DNA from: Epiperipatus broadwayi
Taxonomy: Eukaryota; Onychophora; Udeonychophora; Euonychophora; Peripatidae
Assembly: GCA_028023455.1 (NCBI GenBank)
Contig: JAQFVV010006208.1
Coordinates: 9,096,963 to 9,160,962, forward strand
Direction of reading: 5' to 3'
DNA: 64,000 nt
Shown here: positions 10,673-23,640 of the stretch, piece by piece
Numbering within the stretch: position 1 is the first letter of the stretch
Layout: the number at the start of each line of letters is the position of its first letter
Translations under genes and position numbers: made by a program
Notes under the pieces: generated by a model
Told to the model about the DNA's origin: nothing
What the model saw: the letters and a program-made list of their open reading frames with translations, nothing else
Databases searched by the model: none

Positions 10673-12000
10673 AGGGAGAATATATTTATAATGTATACAA
10701 ATTTAATGTACATATGATAATCTCTTCAAAATAAAAAGCTACCAGCGATACAAGTGAATATTTTACTATAATTCTTCCAATAACTGTGAACTTCAATGAA
10801 AATAGTTTTTCCATTTTAGCTATGAAAAAATTAAAAATTAATGATTTGGAATCCATTAAAATTTACAATGATAAATTCATAAAAATACCGATATGGATTT
10901 TAATTACGCAGCATAAACAGATACTAAAAGATTGCTGGTCTTCCTGGTAATTCTAGTGACTATAAATTTATTTCTAATTTTTGTAACATATTGTTAGAAT
11001 TCAGTCACTTTTTCCTTGAATCCATTAACTACAGTTGATTTGAAATAAGTTCGGGGGGGGGGGGTCTTCAACTTATAAACACTAACTGTATTGATTTTTT
11101 TTAATTTAAAAAGGTTCTTGCATTAGAAACTATTTCTAAGAGAATGCATAGATTTGATCTCACTATCAAACTACTCTTAATTCTTCCCAATAAAACTTTC
11201 AATTCTAAATGCTCACAAACTTGGACCATGCATGAATCACCACTTTGTAATTCTAGCACCATTTTCTTTACAAATTACTCAAATATTAGAAATTTTTCCA
11301 TTATTGTTATCATTTAATTTTACAATTTTTTAATTTGAAATCCATATTCAGTTTTAAAAAGTAAATGAAGTTTCTATTTCACTATAATAAATTATGGTTC
11401 AAGAGTTAACTTATCAAATATTAACCTGATTTTGCAAATCTTGTAGCAGAGAACCATTATCCATTACACATAAATGACATTATATATTCATATACTTGCA
11501 TAAAATATTAGTTTATTTCAAGGTTTCGAATGTTGGCTAAGTAAAGATATATTCAGTTTAGTTTGTTAACTGTAGCTGAGAATTCTTTCGGCCATTGAAA
11601 CCAGAATCATAGCGCCCATGGACATTTAGACCTCTTGTAGTATTTAAATATAAATGGTAATTTATTTAAATTAATAATTTACATATTTCAATTTTTTGGA
11701 GAGTTGGATATTGATTTCTTGCTTAGTAATGGCATGATTATTAGCAATAAACTAGGTTTCTTTTACTTTACATTTTCTATTGTCTTGTTCAGTATAATAG
11801 AAAAAAAAAAAATCTGAATATTGCATGAAGTATATACTCTTTCAAAATGTGCATTTTAAAGAAAGAAAATTGTGATACTATTTGTTTTTAAACAAGGCTG
11901 TGATGTGGTGTATTGTGGCTTTTCCTTAAACGAAGTCAAGAATATCTCAGCAATTATGCCCAGATAAAGCTGTTAGCCACTTTATTTTCCATTCCCCACT

Positions 12001-13110
12001 TTAAATTTTCCCATATTCTGCTCCATCCCATTTCCACAACATAATCGTTGTCAACTCTATAACCTTTATATCTAAATCCCCTTTATCTTTTCCCAAACCC
12101 AACATAAAAACCAATAATCCACTTTCTGTATAATCACTTTTTTCATATTTATTCTTCCATAACTTCATTATATGTACCCTTTCTGTTTTCAATCATTTAC
12201 ATTCAATTAACAAATGCCTAATATTTTCTATAATTTACAAAATAAATCACCCATTTTTTCCATTTACATGTATATTCTCTTGTAGCTAAAGATCCCATTC
12301 AAGCCTTAAATAATAAACTTTCCTTACTAATATCATATATTAACTCACACCTAATATTCTGTTTATTTCTATATATATTTTCTCTTTTTACTCTCCATAC
12401 CATTTCTCCATCTCTCTAACTCCCTATTCTTTATTAATAAATCTATTCTTTTATCCCATTCTTTACTACTACGACACTCAACAATTCTCTTAACACAATC
12501 ATCCCATCTTTTGTACAAATATACTGATATAAATTCTTTATCCAAATCTTTTGCATACCACATTACCTTTCTCACCCATCTTGTTACTTGCCCTTTACTC
12601 ATAACCCAATTAAATACTATTTTAGCTATTCTTTTATTATCCATAAACTGCAATCTACCAAACATTTTCATTTTACTTTTTGCATCTCTCATATGAAAAC
12701 TTGACCATCCCATTTCTCCTTGAATTGCCTCTTTTGCTGTCCACACATCTGCATCCAATGCATGTCTTCCTACTTCCCTTTGAACTTTTTCTAAGTAATT
12801 TAATACCTCTTTACTAACATATAATGCATCATTACCATATGTTAACCCTGCCATTGCAACTTCTTTCTATATAATTCTAACTACATCATATTTATTATAT
12901 GAAAACACTGTTAATTTCTTTATCAATCCCTTTCTTTTCTTTGCTTCATTTATCAATTTTTTTCTCCCATTCATCCAAATAATTTTTCTGATTACTTAAA
13001 ATAATTCCCAAATAACTATATCTATTCACCACACTTAACTTAATATCTCCCAATAAAAATTCTACATCTTCTCTTTCCCCAGTATTAACCATCATTATAT
13101 TATCTTGTTC
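12001..13110 (-). pseudogene. Non-LTR retrotransposon RT C-terminal fragment
   Basis: On the minus strand from about 13108 the translation gives GDIKLSVVNRYSYLGIIL, a classic late RT-domain 'Y-x-Y-L-G' motif. After one frame change and one stop comes AGLTYGNDALYV ('LxYG' motif), then LEKVQREVGRHALDAD and a 'GEMGW' segment. This order matches the thumb/C-terminal part of LINE reverse transcriptases. The longest open part is 161 codons (12369-12854). The catalytic FADD box lies upstream of the truncation and is absent. The 5' end is cut at 13104 where a family A end begins. It is a dead 5'-truncated LINE inside the kinase intron, on the opposite strand. Confidence 0.75.
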
Positions 13111-13145
13111 TAGTATGAGATAGTGATCATGTGATGTTTAGTGAT
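13104..13145 (+). repeat. Family A terminal fragment
   Basis: CTAGTATGAGATAGTGATCA followed by TGTGATGTTTAGTG matches the sense end of family A and abuts the truncated LINE. Positions 13146-13929 are unassigned. Confidence 0.6.
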
Positions 13146-13929
13146 TTTACTATTTGTTGTTGTTCCTTATAGTTCCAATTTATAGAACATTTTCCTCCAA
13201 TGTTTTGACCATATTATATGTTTAGTACCAAGTATTATTTCATTGTTCTAGACTCTAGATAGTGAAGAGTTTTTATACTAGCATGTCAAAATATACTGAG
13301 GAATAAGTTTTGCATGTCACATGTATTTCTTTTTCATCAAAAATAAGCTTAGATAAATTAGTGATGTATAAATAAACAAATTTTTTTAAATTACTAATTA
13401 ATAAAGAAGGGAAAAAACTTTTTGATTGAATAGGAATACCATGAAACACATTGTTTAAAACAAAGATGTGCAAACTTTTTCCTGCTGCAATCTTCCTTTT
13501 AGAGATATTTCAATATTCACACTCTTAAAATACTGGAAAAAAATTCACATAAACAATTTGCAACGAGCTTTCTAAATTTGAGATATTTAGCAAGCTCGTA
13601 TGAACTAGGGATTAAAACCAGACCCACAGATTAAGTCTAGTTTCTACATTTAATTTCTGAGCAGAAATAGTTTTGCTTGCATTGAAAAGATGTATTAAAT
13701 TCGCTGCTTGAAACCCAAATTATGGTAATAATCGACAATGTGATACCACTACATATAGTTACATATACATAAACCATCTGTTTTGAATATTCTAAAATTC
13801 AGCTTGAGAAATTCTTTCATAAGAAAAATCTTAATTTCAAATGATGCAAAATAAACTACCCCCCTCCACCCAATAATATATTTAAGCCATATATAATGAG
13901 ATATTATTTTATATAGCGCTATGTTTTTT

Positions 13930-14236
13930 ATATAATAGTGATATTAGTGATTAAGCCAATGCACATGCCCTTTAAAGATAAATTATAAATGAATACTTTC
14001 GATTTTTCCGGACACAAGATATAGTATTTTAGAAAGAATGGAATGAATCACCCATTCTCATGACCCAAATGTTAATGATTTGCCCATACATAAACATTTG
14101 GGTCGAAATAATGCGTGATTCATTTCATTCTTTCTAAAATACTATATCTTGTGTCTGGAAAAATCGAGAGTATTCATTTATAATTTATCTTCTAAGTGCA
14201 TGTGCATTGGCTTAATCGCTAATATCACTATTATAT
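13930..14236. mobile_element. MITE-like foldback
   Basis: Nearly perfect arms of about 145 bp begin ATATAATAGTGATATTAG and end CTAATATCACTATTATAT. Shared inner parts include AAGCCAATGCACATG, ATACTATATCTTGTG and CATTTGGGTC. The short centre near 14088 contains TTAATGATTTGCCCATAC. No coding capacity. Confidence 0.85.
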
Positions 14237-14769
14237 TTAAGCCGTGTAATTGTATGTTAAATGCAAAATATAAAATAATATAAATATAATATTTTATAAT
14301 AAACACTTATTTACCGTGTGCTAAACAGCTAAAAAATAATTGTTTTTTTAAAGGATAATGTAAAAAATAATGATTGAATTAATTCATTTCTGAACACCCT
14401 GCACTTCATTTCAAGTTCAATATATAAACCCTGATTGTGGCCCAAGAAAACAATTATTTAGGGGCAATTTAAGGGCACAGTAAATGAAAAGGTTTGCTAT
14501 AAAATATATATTATTTTTAATTTTTTAGTTTTCAAATATTTTTTATAAATTATTTCTATTTAAAACAAAATAAAATTTTAAAAGATATTTATGGTTGATT
14601 AAAAACCAATTTCAATATTATTTTGTTTATGAAAGAATCTTCAAAAAATACAATCGAGAAAATAAAATTTCATCCATTTAAAAAAAACAACTTTTACAAT
14701 CGAAAGTAAGGTTTGTTTTTATTTGTATTTTAATTGATCATTAATATTTTTTAGCATAACCTTTTTTTG

Positions 14770-16612
14770 GTAGTGTTCTGTTCTATCATGTCAGCTGCTT
14801 GATGGTGCTATTTCTAGCTAAATTGCTAGAAATATGCTGTTTCCATGGCTGCGGCCAAACAGATGGCCTTTCTATGATAAAACCCAGAGTCCGTTTACTC
14901 TGTTGCCAGCTACCGCTGTGGCTTTTTTCTATGCTAAAAGCACAGAAAAATGCCTTCATTGGCTTCCATAGTTGCTTGTGTTATGCCCTTTATCATAATG
15001 CTGTGTTGTCTATTTTCACTACAGTATCGTGTGAGGGTGTGTTGATTGCATTGTGTCTAAATAATTGAACTTTTCAGGTCCAACTTTTTTTTTCATGTGA
15101 ACTGATCTACTGATACCTTATAACAGTTTTAACAGTGTCATCACTGTTCTATCAGGACTGTGTAACCCTCACAAATTGGAGTTTAGGGTGTGGCATAGCA
15201 CTATGTCAAAGATCCCGATGAAGTAACATATCCACAAGAAATCGTCCGAGACAAGTAAGATGGCTGTATTTTTATATTGGACTATTTCCATCATCTAATA
15301 TGTGTGTTGAATGTCTTTAGAAAAGTTTAATTTTAGTTAAATATTCCAAATGCATTCAACTGCTAGTAATATCACAGCAGACAGGTTAGTATATGCACCA
15401 ACTGTTAGTAATATCACAGCAAACAAATGTTAGTAATATCACAACAAACAGGTTAGTATATGCACTAACTGTTAGTAATATGACAGCAAACAGGTTAATC
15501 TGTTTGCTGTGATATTACTAACATTCGTTTGCTGTGATATTACTAACAGTTGGTGCATATACTAACCTGTTTGCTGTGATATTACTAACAGTTGAACGCA
15601 TTTGAAATATTTAACTAAAATTAAACTTTTCTAAAGACATTAAACACACATATTAGATGATGGAAATAGTCCAATATAAAAATACAGCTAGAACACCATC
15701 ATCACAAACTTTCAGAAAAATACTAAGTAAGATGGCTGCTTCGAACTATGAAAATTGGCAATTGCCAGACACCGGAGCCGGCTTTGATTTTAATAGTTTG
15801 TTATAATTATTAACTTTAGTGGGTAAATTGCAATCTAATTTACTTTATCCCCCAAAACACAGTATCTGATTAATTACTATCCAAAAAAGGGTAAAATTTA
15901 CTTTTATTTTTTATTACAAAAAGTACCGTAACTTTTCCGATCCCCACACACACAGACCCAAAGCAGGCTGTCTCTGATTAATTCCTGTTCAAACAAGTCT
16001 CCACTATATATACTATTATTTGTTATTAAAAAAGTAACATAAATTTTGTGGATACAGACACACACACAAAAAAAATTGCCATTCTCTGATTAATTACTGT
16101 CCCCAAAAAGTCAAAGTCAGCTTTCATTGTAAAATTTTGTTTGAATTTGTTAAATTTTGTGGCAGTTGTAATATAATTGACTTCAATTTCAAAATACAGT
16201 GTCTGAGTAATTAAGATCCCAAGAAGGCTAAATTTACTTTTATTTTCTATTAAAAAAGGAACTGTAAGTTTTTATATCCACACACACACACACACCCAAA
16301 AAAAGCCAGTCTATGATTAATTACTGACCACAAAAGTCTCTAATATACTATTATAAGCTATTCGAAAGTAACGTAATTTTTTATCAACACACACACCAAA
16401 TTAGCCAGTCTCTAATTAATTACTGTCCCAAAAAGTCAGCTTACATTTTTATATTTTGTTTTAATTTTTTAATTCGTGGAAATCATAATATAATTTACTA
16501 TTCCAAAAATAAAGTCAATAGTTCTATAAAATCACTGGCCCAGGAATATATCTATGGGTTTTTGCTTAGCATCAACACCATCAAGTGGCTGACATGATAG
16601 ATCAGAATCTAC
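14770..16612. mobile_element. TIR-bounded non-autonomous DNA element, composite
   Basis: The left end TCTATCATGTCAGCTGCTTG is inverted at 16575-16600 as a CAAGTGGCTGACATGATAGA segment, about 30 bp of terminal inverted repeat. Inside are a less AT-rich left part (14800-15060) with a chance 89-codon frame, a nested foldback (15264-15687), and degenerate repeats at about 15790-16500 built from TGATTAATTACTGTCC, CACACACACA and ATTAAAAAAGTAAC. No transposase was recognised. Confidence 0.6.
15264..15687. repeat. Foldback with subterminal tandem repeats
   Basis: Outer arms pair (CTGTATTTTTATATTGGACT at left, its complement at right). The centre carries a repeated GTTAGTAATATCACAGCAAAC motif, four times in one orientation then three times inverted. 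It is nested inside the 14770-16612 element. Confidence 0.8.
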
Positions 16613-16949
16613 CCCTTTTTTTAAAATAAAAGCATTTAAAAACTATAATGCCCTCTAGTGAGCATCACTGAAAATGTACTGAACCAATATCAATGCATTC
16701 AAAATTTAATATGAGCTCTTCTATAATAAACAAACCAGAGGACTAAACTGAAATATTTCATTATCACATTTCATAGCCTTCGATTTCTAACATATGAATG
16801 AAATTTTAAAATCCATTTAATAGAAGCATGTTTAATGTCAATTACAAAATGTATCCTTAACAAACAAATGGAATTTTAAAGTTAAATAAAAGCATTTGCT
16901 AAAAAAACTAAATTTGACTGTGCTCTTTAAATATTTTATATAAATGAAA

Positions 16950-17725
16950 TTTATCCACTGCACTTAAAACACTTTTTAACAAAAAAATTTACTGTACATA
17001 AATACATACACAATCTTATGTTTTGAGTGTCTTGCAGTCTTCTTCAGAGCTTACAAGACAATTGAAACACAAATTTGTGTATAAAACCATCAAACATCAC
17101 ATGATCACCATCTCTATACTAGCACATAATTTGTTGTAAACAAAGGCAAAACTCCCCATACAGTAGTGCCACCCTGTGCCAAACAGAGTAATCAATGGAT
17201 GCCAGAAGGCTTGTGCATAAAATCCCTATCTAGTGCCTACTCATCCAATATCCCCAGACTAGTTTCTGGCTTGTGGCCATCATCATTGAGGAGCCTTGGA
17301 TCTGAGAGCACTGCACCTAGATCTTAGGATCTAATGCAACCCTCCAGCAGCCACCTTTTAACTCTACTTTACTACAAAACTATGAGAATGAAATTAAAAA
17401 CATTGTTAATATCTTCAATCTAAGCTCAATAGCTTATATAGTCATATGGGTCTGAACTCAATTCAGCACCCATACATTTTGGTGTCTTTGGCTCTTAAAC
17501 AACCATAGCCACCACTATCCTATTAGGCAGAATTGGTGTTAAACCATCAAACATCACATGATCACCATCTCTATACTAGCACATAATTTGTTGTAAACAA
17601 AGGCAAAACTCCCCATACGGTACCATACAGTATGCATATATGTACAATAAGAGGTTTTTTTTGCTAAAAAGTGTTTAAAGTACAGTGGATAGTTTGCATT
17701 TATAGAAGATATTACAGCAAAATAG
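16950..17725. repeat. Family C foldback split by family A insertion
   Basis: The antisense arm (16960-17083) has CACTTAAAACACTTTTTA, TGTACATAAATACATACACA and the CTTGCAGTCTTCTTCAGAG hairpin. The sense arm resumes at about 17633 with TATGTACAATAAGAGG and GTGTTTAAAGTACAGTGGAT. The family A copy 17084-17632 lies between them. Confidence 0.7.
17084..17632 (-). repeat. Family A, more than one unit head to tail (457 bp period)
   Basis: The segment CATCAAACATCACATGATCA through CAAAACTCCCCATAC occurs at 17088 and again at 17545, exactly 457 bp apart and in the same orientation. This defines the monomer length and shows a tandem junction. The ribozyme at 17243-17301 (-) keeps stems I-III, GAAAC and GUC, but the first core base C3 is A (AUGAUGA), so it is predicted inactive. 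Confidence 0.85.
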
Positions 17726-18559
17726 AGGAAGTGGTGAATTTGGTAATATTTCTCTTTAAATATATTTTTTTATCTCAGATATTTTAGAAATAATGAAGCA
17801 GATAGTTAATGTTTTTAGAACCATTTATTTCATAAATCTTGGCTACAAGTTATCTTCTCTATAATTAATCTTTTACTTAAAGAATTGCATCGCTCTTTCT
17901 GTTTAGTGCAGTGATAAAGTGTAAGATGTTAAAACTAAAGGTTGCTGAATTAATTCCTAGTTTAAAAAATCTCAATTTGGTCAAATATATGGAAATATGT
18001 GTGCTCAAACATCCTAACCTCTTTAGCAACTAATCGCATGATAGTTTTATTAAGTACTGCACAATTTTCTGAGTCTTATTTATAAGCCTATTTCCATGCT
18101 ACATCTCTTATACAAATATATATATATATTGTAACGATATGTCGTTATAATATATATATGTACATGTCTCAAGTGGACAATTTTCAAAGCTATTCTTTGT
18201 ATGACCTTCAGATTTATTCCATATAGTAGTGTCAACTAAGTCCTCAGACCAGTTCCTTGCTACTATGTTAATGAGCATGATACAGCACATATTGATTGGG
18301 CAACAACCTTTCCTCGATGAAAAACTTCAACATTAAACTTTAAATCCTTTACAGTTTGCTTATCTAGCTATGTAAATCTGACACTAGATCAATAATTATA
18401 TTCTGCTATGATCTCAATTATATACTTTTTGGCAAAAAAGTGGCATGAGCCATACAAAATAGCAAACAATCCTTTACTCAACTCTACAACCAATTATATA
18501 GCTAAATAAGCAAGTTGACTTGAGTTCAAAATTTTAAAAGATTAAAACTTTCAAATCAT

Positions 18560-19030
18560 TAATTTGGATCTTGTGTTAAGATTTGTAGAGGTCCCTCTCG
18601 GGGTAAAATTAAGCACTCAATGTGCATAGTATTAAGTTCATAGCCTTATATGTGTTTATATGCTGATCATGCGCTTAATAAGAATTAATGTTTACAACTT
18701 TAAATTGATTTGAAATATTTCTAATTATAAGATCCAAATATTAACTTGCTGTGAATCAAAAGATTTCATAAATGCTGATCTCTAAACAAGGTAGTGGACT
18801 TAATTAGTGAAGAACTTAATCGCCTCACACTCTCAAATCAAAATGCTTTAGATTTGCCTATATAATTAGAAAGTAGGTTGAAGATAAGATGGACGCTCTT
18901 ATCTTTATAAAGCCGTAATCTTGTGTTAAGATTTCTGGAGGTCCCTCTTGTGGTAAAATTAAGCATCAAGGTGCATAGTATTAAGGTTAAAGCCTTATAT
19001 GTATTTAATTTGGATAATATAAAAGATGAC
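18560..19030. repeat. Family E, two diverged direct copies
   Basis: The segment CTTGTGTTAAGATTTGTAGA, GGTCCCTCT, GGTAAAATTAAGCA and GTGCATAGTATTAAG occurs at 18569-18660 and again at 18911-18998. The second is preceded by CTTATCTTTATAAAGCCG, related to the 6.2 kb fragment. Positions 17726-18559 and 19031-19500 contain nothing else recognised, except a small palindrome TAACGATATGTCGTTATAA near 18132. Confidence 0.6.
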
Positions 19031-19508
19031 ACATGGACAGATATATGCAGTTCAATGCTCTTCTCTGACAAGGCCACCACTTGAGGTCCATTGATTATTT
19101 ATGTTTGGATAGATGGTATAGAGTGAACTATCACTGTGTATGCTAGGAAAATCACAGTATGCTCTTATTTTGGTAAATTGTAAATTTATAGATAAACTTT
19201 ACCAAATACTAATAATTCACAAAAACAAAATCAAATTGATGTTTGTAATTTTTAAATTTGTATATAAATAATTTAAACTAAAACATTGATATATATATAC
19301 ATATTTCTTTATTACTATCCATGCTTCCATTTTTCATCCAACATAATACTCATCTTAATATTTTAGATATATGATTTATCCATCACTTTTTGAATATCAT
19401 ATACTGATGTTTAATACGTGATATTGATCATGTTCAACAAGAGATAAAAATAATTTTACTGCATAGAATCTACCTACATTACTGATCTGCATTATTGTGT
19501 TCCAAGAT

Positions 19509-19513
19509 AATAT

Positions 19514-19561
<48 letters not shown>
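19509..19561. repeat. Compound microsatellite (AC)n(AT)n
   Basis: An uninterrupted CA tract runs straight into a TA tract of about 30 bp. Positions 19562-20029 are AT-rich and unassigned. Confidence 0.95.
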
Positions 19562-19565
<4 letters not shown>

Positions 19566-20029
19566 AATGGATGTTTAAGACACCATTACAAAAATTATAC
19601 TTTTATAGGGGTAAAGAAAAGAAAATAGATTTTTATTTAAGATTTCATTTGCAAAACTTGATTAAAAGTTTTTTTTAATGCTTGTACTAATATATATGTA
19701 TGTGCGTGGGAATTATATTTTAATACCACAGTTATATTTGGTTTTTAATTTTGATTTTAAAAAAAGGAAAACTAAGATTACTTTTTTGTTAAATTTATGT
19801 AAAAGTAAAGTGTACAAATAGATTGCTTTACAGATTTGGGATTTATATTGATAAGAATAATTAAAAAAGAAAGAAAACAAAAAGAAAAGAATTTTTCATT
19901 AGTTGGTTCCTAGATCTGTAAAGGGCAATTTATTTCGTTAATTAGATAACTATTGTTATCTAGATAGAGAATTTTTAAATTTTAATTAAAAAGAAAAAGT
20001 TTGGTAATTGGTTTAAGAGATATGATTCA

Positions 20030-21300
20030 GATATAACAGGCTGAATCAGGCCATTGGATTATCTTTGACTAGCTTTCAATACTTGCATGAGCTAGAATAC
20101 TTGCATCAGCGCAAAGAGACAGACACCAACTCTGACAGGAGAATTGCACAACTATTCCTGCCAAAAATACTTGGAAAGAACGATTCCTGCATATTCTGAA
20201 AGCTGATCCGGTAATTATTCTACCTAGAATGAACATTAAACCTACAGCAAGAATATTTTCTTTACCATGATGTGCTAAGCTTCTCGCCAGGACAGGTTCG
20301 GACATCCTGTGTCTCCATTAACTGCCTATAATGCCATAAGAACCGGCTCCAAAGAAACCACTAACCAACTCGCCCAAGCCTACCGTCAGTGAATCCCGAG
20401 TAACGGACTATACTTAAGAAGTCTAGTGCACTAGCGTTTAACTAAATTATTAAGGTACCTTATGCTCCACAATTTAAATAATTTTGTTGTCTTAGATTTG
20501 TTTTCTTTTTTAAATATAAATGTTTTTTCAAGTTGTATATTATGTAATTCGTTTTCTGTGTGCTTGATAATTCTTTTTTTTTCTTTTAACGAGTGCTAGT
20601 TTCAAACCTATTACTGTCCGTCCTATTTAAGTCTTAGTAAGTAAGATAGTAGCTTATTTTAATCTCACATTCCTTGTCGTTACAGAGCGCAGTCTGGATA
20701 TTACAGACTAATTTAATTGGCTTTTGGCTTGTGACCCATTTTTATTAGCCGTACTTATGTCGCGACCTTAATTATTAGTAATAGACGATTACAAAATATA
20801 ATAGTCTTTAGTTTTATTTCTTAAAGCTTCCAATTCATTTATTAGGGGCACGTACGATCGTTTTAACCCTTTCTATAGGTAGATCATGAGCTCCTAGCTT
20901 GTCTCACTCAGAGGGAGGTCAATCGATTGAAAGTAATAACTTTCAACACTCTTTTTATTATTATTAATGTTTTGGAAGCTACCTTCGCATTTCTTCTGTT
21001 TCGACATAAATCTCTTTTCCTAACTATGGGTTATAAGCAGGAAGCTAACCTCCCTTGTCTGACGTGAGATCACTGTATACTTACTAATACTTCTGCTACT
21101 GTCAGTATTTTGCACTCTTTCACGCACAGGAAATCGCTCTCAAAGCCATATAAATATTTTACTTTAATTTTGACGAATGTACGTGTAGTACATATTTTAA
21201 GTGTGCTTTAAAGATTATTATTTAGATTTATGTTTATTTAATCATACTTTTAATAAAATTATTTATTTATTCATTTACTTAGTTGATTTTGTTTTCTGTT
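20030..21300. other. Higher-GC unassigned segment
   Basis: Base composition is visibly less AT-rich than the surroundings, with GC-containing words (GTCGCGACC, CGTACGATCG, ACTCGCCCAAGCC). The minus strand is open for 78 codons at 20069-20305 (starts MSEPVLARSLAHHGKENILA), but no domain is recognised and no splice pair was found. It could be part of an unrecognised transposon or a conserved non-coding piece of the kinase intron. Confidence 0.35.
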
Positions 21301-21482
21301 GCTACCTTTCCAACTCTCTGAAGAAAACATAGATCTCATTTGCTTGATTGAGCTAGTCCAGCGCATTCGAATCGCATATCCTGTAACGCCTAAAAATAAA
21401 TGTCTAGTTGCAATTTTCGGACTAGTGGCACCCTTGCGGTCAGTATATGCGAGTCTAAAGCTTTTGTCCGGTATAATATATA

Positions 21483-21765
21483 TATGCAATACAGATACAA
21501 AGAGTATACCAATAGCTCAAACAAGCTCTTAATTAATAAGTGCGTTATGAGAAAATATTTAAAATCTCTATCCAGAACACTCTCCTCTCCAGACCAGCTG
21601 GTTTTGAGCTTATGGCTCATGTCAGTGGAGCACTAGAATATTCGAAACCAGTTGGTCTGGAGATGAGGAAGTTCTGGGTGGTGATTTTAAATATTTTCTC
21701 ATACTGCACTTATTAATTAAGAGCTTGTTTGAGCTATTGGTACACTCTCTGTATTGCATTTTTGT
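21483..21765. repeat. Family B foldback with decayed hammerhead
   Basis: Inverted arms share ATGCAATACAGA, CAATAGCTCAAACAAGCTC and TTAATTAATAAGTGC. The centre (21583-21632, read on minus) has UCCA, CUGACAU, GAGC, CAUAA, GCUC, AAAAC, CAGCUG, GUC and UGGAGA. This is a hammerhead-like order with a wrong core (CUGACAU) and GAAAC changed to AAAAC. Confidence 0.75.
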
Positions 21766-21989
21766 AACTACAAGTTTATAAAAGTAATGTCAGTTTATAT
21801 ATGACTTGCTTTTTTAATTATATATATATATATCAAATCACTGTAAACTGAGTAATTATTGAAGCAACACTTTTTAAGTTTTCAGTTGAATAAATCATAT
21901 TTATCTGTTATAAATTCCATCACTATAAATTATAAACTTTATAAAAAATTAATAATTTTCTATTAGTCATTTATTAGATGAGATTATCC

Positions 21990-22240
21990 AATAATTAATA
22001 ATATTTCTGTAGTGTAATTTTCACTACACCACTCTCATGTAAGATAAGGAATGGGTTCTACCCACTTTATTGTGGAGGGATGTAATTATAAACATATGAC
22101 CAAATGCAGGTGCATAGATCTTTTTCACATATACATCCCTCCACAAGGTGTTAAAAGCAGTTAAAACCCATTCCTTATCTTGTGTGAATGTGATATAGTG
22201 AAACTTACACTAAAGAAATATTAATCATTATAAAAAATTG
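21990..22240. mobile_element. MITE-like foldback
   Basis: Arms TTAATAATATTTCTGTAGTG and its near complement at the right end enclose TAAGATAAGGAATGGGTT / AACCCATTCCTTATCTTG and GTGGAGGGATGT / ACATCCCTCCAC. No coding capacity. Positions 22241-22330 may be a diverged family C end with a CTGAAGATGTCTGAC hairpin. Confidence 0.8.
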
Positions 22241-22511
22241 TTTTTTTTTATTGGAAAACTTTATTATTAATATTATCACTGATGTTTCAGTCAAACCTAG
22301 TCAGACATCTTCAGGATTAGCTATAAAAAAAAGTAAATAATAATTATATACATAAATATAAAATAGTAATGTTTTTATATTTATTTATACATGTTTTTTA
22401 TATGTTATCTTCATTTTACTTTTTTTTTTTTGCAATTCTGAATATGCCCAATTAGATTTGACTAAAATATCAATTATTTTGCTGATAATAATTTTTTTCA
22501 ATAAAATCTCT

Positions 22512-22621
22512 GTCAAGCATTGTTAGCCGAGAGGTCATCGCAGCCGCCTTGCAAGCAAGTAGTTGGTTGCAGACGGTTGTGGTTTCGCGTCCCGCTGATG
22601 CTATGACATATGAAAAAAAAA
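22512..22621 (+). mobile_element. tRNA-derived SINE
   Basis: Box A TTAGCCGAGAGGTCATCG, anticodon-arm-like CTTGCAAGCAAG, long variable-arm region, box B GGTTTCGCGTCCCG, then GATGCTATGACATATG and an A-tail. Same family as 7711, but with a longer extra arm, also seen at 37570 and 42868. Confidence 0.85.
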
Positions 22622-22898
22622 GAATATTTTTTTATAATTTATTATTATAGACGTGTGTGTGACTGATATACCACTACGAATAAAGATGGATTGCCTGCTA
22701 TTACAAAGAATAATTTAAACATTTCATATATATATTTACCCCTAGTTCAATAGAATCAAAAAAATCATTTAATTAAATAAATGTTTTCCTATACTATTCT
22801 ATTTAAACTTTATACTAAATATTAATTATTGTGCTTACTAATTGTTTGTTTAATAGTCCCTTATACTCAATAATAAAATAAATTTGGGAACTTGCAAT

Positions 22899-23006
22899 TT
22901 TTTTCTTCTCATATGTCAAAGCATTGACCGAGAAGTGAACCCAGGCTAGCTGCTTGGAAGGCAGCTATGCTAACCACTAGGCCACCAACACTTAACAAGA
23001 CTTGCA
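22899..23006 (-). mobile_element. tRNA-derived SINE
   Basis: A T-rich start followed by CATATGTCAAAGCATTGACC, box-B complement GAAGTGAACCCAGG and box-A complement near CCACTAGGCCACCAAC. The anticodon-loop equivalent reads CTTCCAA on the sense strand. Confidence 0.85.
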
Positions 23007-23218
23007 ATTTGCCTGTAAAAAAAGATAGAAATGCATAAACTTATTAAATACTAATTTTAGTTTAGTATTAGTAAATTTGTGCTTATACATTTTATAAATA
23101 AATAAACATTAATTTTTAAATCACATTTAATTTTTATCACAGCAAATATGTCTGAATGAATTCATACTAACAGATATTCAAGTATCTGTTTATTGGTAAT
23201 GAGCACAATCTTATTTAG

Positions 23219-23640
23219 TAACTGAAATACGGGTTTATTATATATATATATACCTGTATCAATATATGTAATATATAGGGTATATGAGCACAAACTTTCA
23301 ACACGACCTACCACTCTCCACTCTATCTCATAACACTGACACACTTGAACACATATATGTCTAGAAAATAAAGAGTCACCAATATCCGTATTTCATGCTA
23401 AATCAGCAATCATCAGTTGGTCCAGATTATTATTTCTACACTTATATGCAATAAGTGCTCAGATACATATTCAGCCAATCTTCATACTTTAATGGACAGG
23501 TTTCAATCCACTCCACACTCCAACTCTTCAACCGTCCAGCCAATTGCAAATCTGATGATGGGATGCTCAAAGGCCACCCTGAGGTCGAGATTCTCGTCAC
23601 ACCCATGTTGACCTAAAGTCAATCTGACCCTTAATGTTTA
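23219..23640 (-). repeat. Family G copy with decayed hammerhead
   Basis: Reads on minus: GTCAACATGGGTGTGACGAG, TTTCAATTGG-like, GGAGTGTGGAGTGGATTGAA, CTGGACCAACTGATGATTGC, GCATGAAATACGGATATTGG, then GTATATGAGCACA-type end in complement. The hammerhead locus (about 23378-23430) keeps CUGAUGA and GAAA, but stem III no longer pairs fully. Confidence 0.75.

Noticed and set aside
12511-12696. 61-codon frame on the plus strand
   Set aside because: Antisense shadow of the LINE reverse-transcriptase fragment.
14799-15068. 89-codon frame as a protein
   Set aside because: It lies in the left part of a TIR element, has no recognisable domain, and its Cys/Leu-rich content looks random.
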